Both the position numbers and the translations under genes were made by a program. The notes beneath the pieces are model-generated. The model had not been told where the DNA came from. It was given only the letters and a program-made list of their open reading frames with translations, and ran no database searches. Of a stretch of 10,579 nt of DNA, positions 6,284 through 10,579 are shown in pieces (positions within the stretch are counted from its first letter, which is position 1; every line of letters starts with the position of its first letter). The stretch comes from an uncultured Desulfurobacterium sp. (GTDB lineage: Bacteria > Aquificota > Aquificia > Desulfurobacteriales > Desulfurobacteriaceae). The DNA is taken from assembly GCA_913055135.1 (NCBI GenBank), contig CAJXJV010000029.1, positions 1 through 10,579 of the forward strand, in the 5' to 3' direction.

Positions 6284-7422
6284 ATTTTAAAGATATCGTC
6301 CAGGATATCTCCTTCTATCTTATAGGGCATTCTGTTGGATATTATTGAAGAGATAAAAGAGGTTGTAATTATTACCAGAAGGAGTGCTACATACGTTTCT
6401 TCGTCAATTATCCCTGCTTTTAGCCCAAAGAGTGAAGCAACAATTCCAAAAGTCAATCTCATGTTGAAAAAGAGCCCTGCAAGTTTGTAAACAGTTCCCC
6501 TGAAGAAGTTTATCGTTGCATATACCGTTCCAATATACTTGGTTACAAAAGCAATTGTTCCGAGAAGAAGTGACAGGAAAACAACTTTCAAAGAGACTAC
6601 GGAAAGTTTTACCGTATATCCTGCCTTGAAGAAGAAAAACGGAGCAAGAAAGCCAAAAATAATGGCTCTTATCTTCTTCTCAGTTAAACTGTCTTTTCTG
6701 AAAAACTCTGCAAAGAAGATTCCTGTTGTAAATGCAAGAACAGCTTCATTTATGTGAACAGTCTCTGAGAGAAAACCGAGAGCTATCAAAATCACAATGA
6801 TGAAACGTGTTCTAAACTCTATCTGGTTTCCTGCGTATCTCTCAAAGAGCTCTTCTCCCCATTTGGGAAGTCTGATAAGGAGCAGAATAAGGGCAACAGA
6901 AAATAGAAAGTTATAAACGTTTATTCCTTCAAAGAGGAAGCTCATCGTTAGCATGCTGGAAATGTCAACAATCATAGCTCCTGCAAGGAGAACCTGACCG
7001 GCGAGAAGCTGAAGCATTCTCTTCTCCTTAAGGAGAGGATAAACGAGAGCCAATGAGGTTGTAGAAAGTGCAATTCCTATGAGAAGAGAAGCTTCAAAAG
7101 GGTATCCTAAAATGTAGTGGGTAACATAGAAAATACTCACTAAAGGAAAAAAGTAGGAGCAAAAACCTATAAAGAGACTTTTCAGAAGGTTTTTTCTCAC
7201 AAGTTCCGGATCTGTCTCAAGTCCTGCAAAGAACATTAAACCTAAGAGACCGAGATTTGAGAGAAACTCTATCCAGCTGAGGTCTCCAAGTTTTAGAAAG
7301 TTTGAAGCAAAGACTCCAGTCAAAATTTCAAGTATGGACGAAGAAAACCCAATCTCTAAGGCGGCTATCCCTGCTAAAATTATGAGAATGCTTACAACAA
7401 GGCTTTCTGTCTGTAGCTTCAC
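6280..7422 (-). CDS. CPA2-family cation/proton antiporter (NapA/KefB-type membrane domain only)
   Basis: The product is a 380-residue very hydrophobic protein with about 11-13 predicted membrane helices. Family landmarks: MFFAGLETD at 63-71 (the usual F-x-x-GLE-x-D), ALSTTSLALVYPLL at 118-131 where relatives have S-P-T-S, GAMIVDISSM at 148-157, Lys295 in the helix AFVTKYIGT, and FNMRLTFGIVASLFGLKAGII at 319-339 in place of the common R-G-E-x-x-x-I segment. Such proteins exchange Na+ or K+ for protons across the inner membrane. The ion-binding pair is usually two acidic residues or Asn-Asp; here only Asp153 is acidic, preceded by Val. Relatives of the KefB/KefC type add a nucleotide-binding RCK domain, which is absent. 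The protein ends soon after the last helix, so regulation by NAD or potassium through RCK is unlikely. The start is GTG at 7422, with GGAGGT at 7431-7426 on this strand. Transported ion and direction are unknown. Confidence 0.88.
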   Translation of the reverse strand: MKLQTESLVVSILIILAGIAALEIGFSSSILEILTGVFASNFLKLGDLSWIEFLSNLGLLGLMFFAGLETDPELVRKNLLKSLFIGFCSYFFPLVSIFYVTHYILGYPFEASLLIGIALSTTSLALVYPLLKEKRMLQLLAGQVLLAGAMIVDISSMLTMSFLFEGINVYNFLFSVALILLLIRLPKWGEELFERYAGNQIEFRTRFIIVILIALGFLSETVHINEAVLAFTTGIFFAEFFRKDSLTEKKIRAIIFGFLAPFFFFKAGYTVKLSVVSLKVVFLSLLLGTIAFVTKYIGTVYATINFFRGTVYKLAGLFFNMRLTFGIVASLFGLKAGIIDEETYVALLLVIITTSFISSIISNRMPYKIEGDILDDIFKI

Positions 7423-7469
7423 ATAACCTCCGTAATGGAAATTTTAACAGACGAGGGAAATCTTGAGAA
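7418..7469. promoter_or_regulatory. Compact divergent promoter region between the antiporter gene and truA
   Basis: Only 40 bp separate the two divergent start codons. For the antiporter, a minus-strand TTCTCA (7469-7464) and TAAAAT (7446-7441) are 17 bases apart; each differs slightly from consensus. For truA, a plus-strand TTCACA (7418-7423) is five of six to TTGACA, but the -10 eighteen bases later, TTTTAA (7442-7447), is poor. The two -10 elements lie on the same bases and each -35 lies on the other gene's start codon, so use of one would hinder the other. The sites are inferred from hexamer matching only. Confidence 0.3.
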
Positions 7470-8215
7470 ACATAAAGCTTACAATTGAATACCTTGGCAC
7501 CAATTACTACGGCTGGCAGATATTGCCGGGAAAACCAACTATTCAGGGGAAGATTACAGAAATTCTTGAGGAAATTCTCCAGCATCCTGTAAAACTCATC
7601 GGTGCAAGCAGAACTGATGCGGGAGTTCATGCACTCGGTCAGGTGGCAAATTTCAGAACAGAAAAAGAAATTCCTCTCTATAAACTCCAATCTGCGTTAA
7701 ATGGTCTTCTTCCCCCGGATATAAAGATTGTTTCTGTTGAAGAGATTCCCTTTGACTTTGATTCTCGAAGATGGGCTAAGGGAAAACGCTACAAATACAG
7801 AGTTTTCAACAGGGAGATTCCGAGTCCTTTTGAGTACAGACGTTCCTGGTTTGTTCCGTATAGACTTAACATCGCAGCGATGGAAGAAGCAAAAAGATTT
7901 CTCATCGGCACTTTTGACTTTACTTCCTTTTCAAAATCGGACAGGAAAACAGAGGTAAATCCCGTTAGAAGGGTTGACTCGATAGAAATTAGAAAAGAAA
8001 ACTATCTGGTTGAGTTTGTTTTTTTTGGCAGGTCTTTCTTAAGGCATATGGTGAGGATAATGGTTGCAACTCTTATTGAAGTTGGAAGAGGAAGGCTTTT
8101 CCCTGAAGATATAGAAGTGATCAGAGATAAGAAAGATAGAAAGTTCGCTCCTTTTTTAGCTCCGCCGGACGGACTTTACCTTGAAAAAGTATATTACGAT
8201 GACTATCCTTATTGA
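7463..8215 (+). CDS. truA: tRNA pseudouridine(38-40) synthase TruA
   Basis: TruA isomerises uridines 38, 39 and 40 in the anticodon arm of many tRNAs. The 250-residue length is typical. The N-terminal half opens with IEYLGTNYYGWQ, and PTIQGKITE follows. The catalytic Asp52 sits in SRTDAGVHALGQV at 49-61, the defining motif. The second half has RRYKYRVFNR-like KGKRYKYRVF, GTFDFTSFSKS and FLRHMVRIMVATLIEVGRG, all standard. The start is TTG at 7463 with GAGGG at 7453-7457, five bases upstream. There is no better ATG nearby that would keep the conserved IEYLGT beginning. It is followed after 28 bp by gpmI with no terminator between, so the two are probably co-transcribed. Confidence 0.97.
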   Translation: MRNIKLTIEYLGTNYYGWQILPGKPTIQGKITEILEEILQHPVKLIGASRTDAGVHALGQVANFRTEKEIPLYKLQSALNGLLPPDIKIVSVEEIPFDFDSRRWAKGKRYKYRVFNREIPSPFEYRRSWFVPYRLNIAAMEEAKRFLIGTFDFTSFSKSDRKTEVNPVRRVDSIEIRKENYLVEFVFFGRSFLRHMVRIMVATLIEVGRGRLFPEDIEVIRDKKDRKFAPFLAPPDGLYLEKVYYDDYPY

Positions 8216-8243
8216 GAACAATTTTCAATTATAGGAGTGAGAA

Positions 8244-9827
8244 ATGGCAAACTTTGTAACCCTTGTGATTTTAGATGGTTTTGGATACAGTCCTGAAAAA
8301 GAAGGAAATGCAATTGCTCTGGCAAATACTCCATTCTGGGACTACCTCTGGAATACCTACCCAAAAGGTCTTCTTAAAGCATCAGGCGAAGCCGTAGGAC
8401 TTCCAGAAGGTCAGATGGGAAACTCTGAAGTTGGACACATGAACATTGGCTCTGGAAGAATAGTCTGGCAGGATATAGTTAGAATCACAAAATCAACAAA
8501 AAACGGAGACTTTTTTAAGAATCCTGTAATCAAGAAAGCAATTGATACAGCAAAAGAGAAAGAGAAAAAACTTCATCTTATTGGTCTCCTCTCTGATGGT
8601 GGTGTTCACAGCCACATTGAGCACCTCTTTGCGCTTCTTGAGTTTGCAAAAAAGGAAGGATTGGAGAAGGTTTGTGTTCATGCGATTCTTGATGGTAGAG
8701 ATACACCTCCCAAAAGTGCAGAAAAGTATTTGAGAGCTCTTGTCAAAAAAATTGAAGAGCTCGGTGTTGGAAAAATTGCCACAATGGGTGGACGCTATTA
8801 CTACATGGACAGAGATAAGAGGTGGGATAGAACGGAGAAAGCCTACAATACAATGGTTTTAGGTGAGGGTTTTAAGTGCACAGATCCAATAGAAGCTCTT
8901 TTCCAGGCTTACGATAGAGGCGAAACTGATGAGTTTGTTAAACCTTACGTAATATCTCCTGAGTGCCTTGTAGAGGATGGAGATGTTCTTTTCTTCTATA
9001 ACTTCAGAGCCGACAGGATGAGACAGATAGTTTCCGCCCTTGGACTTCCTGAGTTTAATGGTTTTGAGAGGAAGAAGGTTATTAAACCGTCCTACATTGC
9101 AACAATGACTCTTTACGATGAAACTTTTCCGTTTGACGTAGCTTTCCCACCGCAAGATCTAAAGAACGTTCTGGGAGAGGTTATATCTAAGCTTGGCTAC
9201 AAGCAGTTGAGAATAGCTGAAACAGAGAAGTATGCCCACGTTACCTACTTCTTCAATGGAGGAAGGGAAGAACCTTTTCCTGGAGAGGAGAGAATCCTCG
9301 TTCCATCTCCAAAGGTTCCAACTTACGATTTGAAACCGGAAATGAGCGCTTTTGAGGTAACCGATAAGGTTGTTGAGAGAATAGAGAACGGCGATTACAG
9401 ACTCGTAGTCCTGAATTTTGCAAATCCAGATATGGTTGGTCACACGGGAAATCTTGAGGCTGCAATAAAGGCGATAGAGACTGTTGACAAGTGCCTCAAA
9501 AGAGTCGTCAAGGCAACACTCAAAAAAGGAGGAATCTGTATAGTAACTGCAGACCATGGAAATGCTGAGCAGATGATAGATCCGGAAACGGGAAATCCCT
9601 GGACTGCTCACACCACAAATTTTGTTCCTTTCGTTGTTATCAAGGGAGAATGCGGCTCTTACGGAGTTAAAAGAAGAGAAAAGAAAGACGTTGAACTTCC
9701 AGAAGAATTTGCAGGAATTGCTGTTATAGGAATTCTTGGAGACATAGCTCCATCTATTCTCTACATTTTAGATGAAGAGATTCCTCCTGAGATGACAGGA
9801 GATATCATTGTAGAAGGAAGCTTCTAA
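8244..9827 (+). CDS. gpmI: 2,3-bisphosphoglycerate-independent phosphoglycerate mutase
   Basis: The enzyme interconverts 3- and 2-phosphoglycerate through a phosphoserine intermediate using two Mn2+ ions, in glycolysis and gluconeogenesis. It belongs to the alkaline phosphatase superfamily. Its 527 residues are slightly longer than the common 510. Visible motifs are LDGFG with Asp11, the phosphorylated Ser61 in GQMGNSEVGHMNIGSGR, GGVHSH and LDGRDTPPKSA in the transferase domain, then NPDMVGHTGN with Asp396 and His400, TADHGNAEQM with Asp437 and His438, and TAHTTN with His456. All metal-binding residues are therefore present. The ATG follows AGGAG at 8233-8237 by six bases. The slight extra length is accounted for by a charged segment between GECGSYG and the final GDIAPSIL region. 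A strong hairpin terminator lies ten bases after the stop. Confidence 0.98.
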   Translation: MANFVTLVILDGFGYSPEKEGNAIALANTPFWDYLWNTYPKGLLKASGEAVGLPEGQMGNSEVGHMNIGSGRIVWQDIVRITKSTKNGDFFKNPVIKKAIDTAKEKEKKLHLIGLLSDGGVHSHIEHLFALLEFAKKEGLEKVCVHAILDGRDTPPKSAEKYLRALVKKIEELGVGKIATMGGRYYYMDRDKRWDRTEKAYNTMVLGEGFKCTDPIEALFQAYDRGETDEFVKPYVISPECLVEDGDVLFFYNFRADRMRQIVSALGLPEFNGFERKKVIKPSYIATMTLYDETFPFDVAFPPQDLKNVLGEVISKLGYKQLRIAETEKYAHVTYFFNGGREEPFPGEERILVPSPKVPTYDLKPEMSAFEVTDKVVERIENGDYRLVVLNFANPDMVGHTGNLEAAIKAIETVDKCLKRVVKATLKKGGICIVTADHGNAEQMIDPETGNPWTAHTTNFVPFVVIKGECGSYGVKRREKKDVELPEEFAGIAVIGILGDIAPSILYILDEEIPPEMTGDIIVEGSF

Positions 9828-9836
9828 TTATATTCC

Positions 9837-9866
9837 TCCTCCCGTTTGGGAGGGTTTCTCTCCTTG
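9837..9866 (+). terminator. Rho-independent terminator after gpmI
   Basis: CCTCCC (9838-9843), loop GTTT, GGGAGG (9848-9853) makes a perfect six-pair GC-rich stem, with a T-G pair extending it (9837/9854). It is followed by TTTCTCTCCTT, a pyrimidine tract with interrupted T-runs. On the opposite strand the hairpin is followed by AGGAATATAATT, not a T-run, so it should stop gpmI transcripts rather than those of coaD. Confidence 0.75.
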
Positions 9867-9900
9867 TGAGTTCCCTTAGGGGGGTCATAAGAAAACCAAA

Positions 9901-10407
9901 TTATACAGCACCTTTTATCCTGGCGATTTTTTCTTTTAACTTTCTTTCTACAAATTCGGTAACAAACTGAGAGACGTCACCGCCGTAAAAAGCTATTTCT
10001 CTGACAACAGATGAAGAAAGATAGGCATACTCATCAGAGGGCATGAGAAAGACAGTTTCAATTTCCGGGTAGAGTTTTCTATTGATGGAAGCCATTGTGA
10101 ACTCGTGATCCATATCAGATATGATTCTTATTCCTCTGAGTATTGCCACGGCTCCTTCTTCCTTTGCGAATTCAACAAGAAGAGAATTGAACGTTTTTAC
10201 TTTTACTTTACTGTAAAGTCCCATCTCTTTGAGGCTTTCTTCAAACATCTCCTTTCGTTCTTCAAGAGAAAATAGAGGTTTTTTCTTTGGATTTTCGGCA
10301 ATTCCAATAATCAGTTCCTGAAATATCTCTATTCCCCGTTTTACTATGTCAAGGTGACCAAGAGTGACCGGGTCAAAGGTTCCAGGGTAGATTGCCTTTT
10401 TGATCAT
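9901..10407 (-). CDS. coaD: Phosphopantetheine adenylyltransferase
   Basis: CoaD transfers AMP from ATP to 4'-phosphopantetheine, giving dephospho-CoA, the penultimate step of coenzyme A synthesis in the cytoplasm. The 168-residue length is normal. The nucleotidyltransferase signature TLGH is at 15-18 within YPGTFDPVTLGHLDI. RGIRIISDMDHE spans about 91-102, and the second ATP-binding motif SSSVVREIA is at 131-139, corresponding to ISSTxxR in relatives. The ATG at 10407 is preceded by AAAGGAG (10418-10412 on this strand), four bases from the start. rsmD commonly lies just upstream of coaD, but no open frame for it exists in the 170 bp to the window edge. The gene converges on gpmI across 73 bp that include the gpmI terminator; no T-tailed hairpin for coaD itself is visible. 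Confidence 0.98.
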   Translation of the reverse strand: MIKKAIYPGTFDPVTLGHLDIVKRGIEIFQELIIGIAENPKKKPLFSLEERKEMFEESLKEMGLYSKVKVKTFNSLLVEFAKEEGAVAILRGIRIISDMDHEFTMASINRKLYPEIETVFLMPSDEYAYLSSSVVREIAFYGGDVSQFVTEFVERKLKEKIARIKGAV

Positions 10408-10579
10408 TTTGCTCCTTTCAAGTAACCCTGTCGGAAGTTTTGGAATATTCTACAAAAATTTTCCTATTCCTGCTTCAAAAAGCCCGCAAGCTTAAATAAC
10501 GAAAACCTTATATTCAGTCTAAGTTATATAAAGAAAATATTATCTATATTTAGAAATTTCTAAACTCTTGACTTAATCA
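10408..10579. other. Non-coding AT-rich stretch upstream of coaD, reaching the right edge
   Basis: All six frames are closed at short intervals and I see no gene. Apart from the coaD ribosome binding site it holds a 16-bp palindrome and a -35-like hexamer at the far right, described separately. No convincing promoter for coaD stands out: TAGAAT on the minus strand near 10450 is a fair -10, but no -35 lies at the right spacing. Confidence 0.6.
10549..10573 (+). promoter_or_regulatory. Perfect 16-bp palindrome beside a -35-like hexamer: candidate operator/promoter
   Basis: TTTAGAAATTTCTAAA (10549-10564) equals its own reverse complement. Three bases later TTGACT (10568-10573) matches five of six bases of the sigma-70 -35 element on the plus strand; its -10 would fall beyond the window. 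A dyad abutting a -35 is a usual place for a dimeric regulator. I cannot name the regulator, and in such AT-rich DNA a chance palindrome is possible. Confidence 0.35.

Noticed and set aside
7328..7690. Open minus-strand frame of 120 codons across the antiporter/truA divergent gap
   Set aside because: It runs antisense over truA and out of frame over the antiporter gene, both certain or near-certain. Its composition is Cys/Phe/Ser-rich like a shadow frame.
9159..9611. Open minus-strand frame of 150 codons inside gpmI
   Set aside because: It lies wholly antisense to a gpmI with all catalytic residues present, and the product resembles no protein family.
9873..9884. CCCTTAGGGGGG as a second terminator or a G-rich structure between gpmI and coaD
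   Set aside because: The stem is three pairs with a three-base loop, no T-run follows on either strand, and a single G-run cannot form a quadruplex.
10420..10480. Possible C-terminal end of rsmD (minus-strand stretch FVEYSKTSDRVT before a stop) upstream of coaD
   Set aside because: rsmD is often found here, but this frame is open for only 18 codons, with TGA directly before it. The other frames also close quickly, and the resemblance is too short to claim a gene or a remnant.
10477..10493. Hairpin AAGC...GCTT with a short T-run on the minus strand, upstream of coaD
   Set aside because: The stem is only four pairs plus a wobble and the T-run is three bases. No gene lies upstream on that strand within the window for it to terminate.

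Overview
The window is ordinary bacterial chromosome. Its base composition is moderately AT-rich (about 40% G+C by eye, not computed). Arginine is written mostly with AGA/AGG, isoleucine often with ATA, and the proteins are rich in Lys/Glu/Ile. GTG and TTG starts are frequent and genes are tightly packed, often overlapping. Together these suggest a thermophilic bacterium, and I infer Aquificota, perhaps Desulfurobacteriaceae. That placement is a judgement from style and gene content, not a computed one. I see no CRISPR array, insertion sequence, integrase, rRNA or tRNA.

Left edge (1-320): a minus-strand reading frame of 73 codons looks like tandem POTRA repeats of an Omp85-type outer-membrane protein. 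It has no usable start and meets a stop at 220-222, so it is the inner part of a gene whose 5' end is missing here. About 100 bp of very AT-rich DNA separates it from clpX.

Plus-strand cluster (321-5800): clpX (protein unfolding), tpiA (glycolysis/gluconeogenesis), secG (protein export), a lipoprotein with one phospholipase-D/Nuc HKD motif, and glnD (nitrogen signalling). The gaps are 11 bp, overlap, 26 bp and overlap, so they are probably one transcript. Their functions do not form a pathway, and clpP and glnB are not in the window.

Minus-strand pair (5790-7422): a CPA2-type cation/proton antiporter lacking a C-terminal RCK domain, then a small coiled-coil protein with one C-terminal membrane helix and an 11-residue repeat. 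The coiled-coil gene has a promoter-like sequence of its own and overlaps the 3' end of glnD by 11 bp, tail to tail.

Plus-strand pair (7463-9827): truA (tRNA pseudouridine synthase) and gpmI (cofactor-independent phosphoglycerate mutase), which starts 40 bp from the antiporter on the opposite strand. A rho-independent terminator follows gpmI. coaD (CoA biosynthesis) then runs on the minus strand towards it. The last 170 bp hold no gene but contain a perfect 16-bp palindrome beside a good -35 hexamer at the right edge.

I did not find a convincing new multi-gene system. The points most worth a second look are the broken Omp85 gene, the Nuc-like lipoprotein set between secG and glnD, the 11-residue-repeat coiled-coil protein with the conflicting signals upstream of it, and the edge palindrome.
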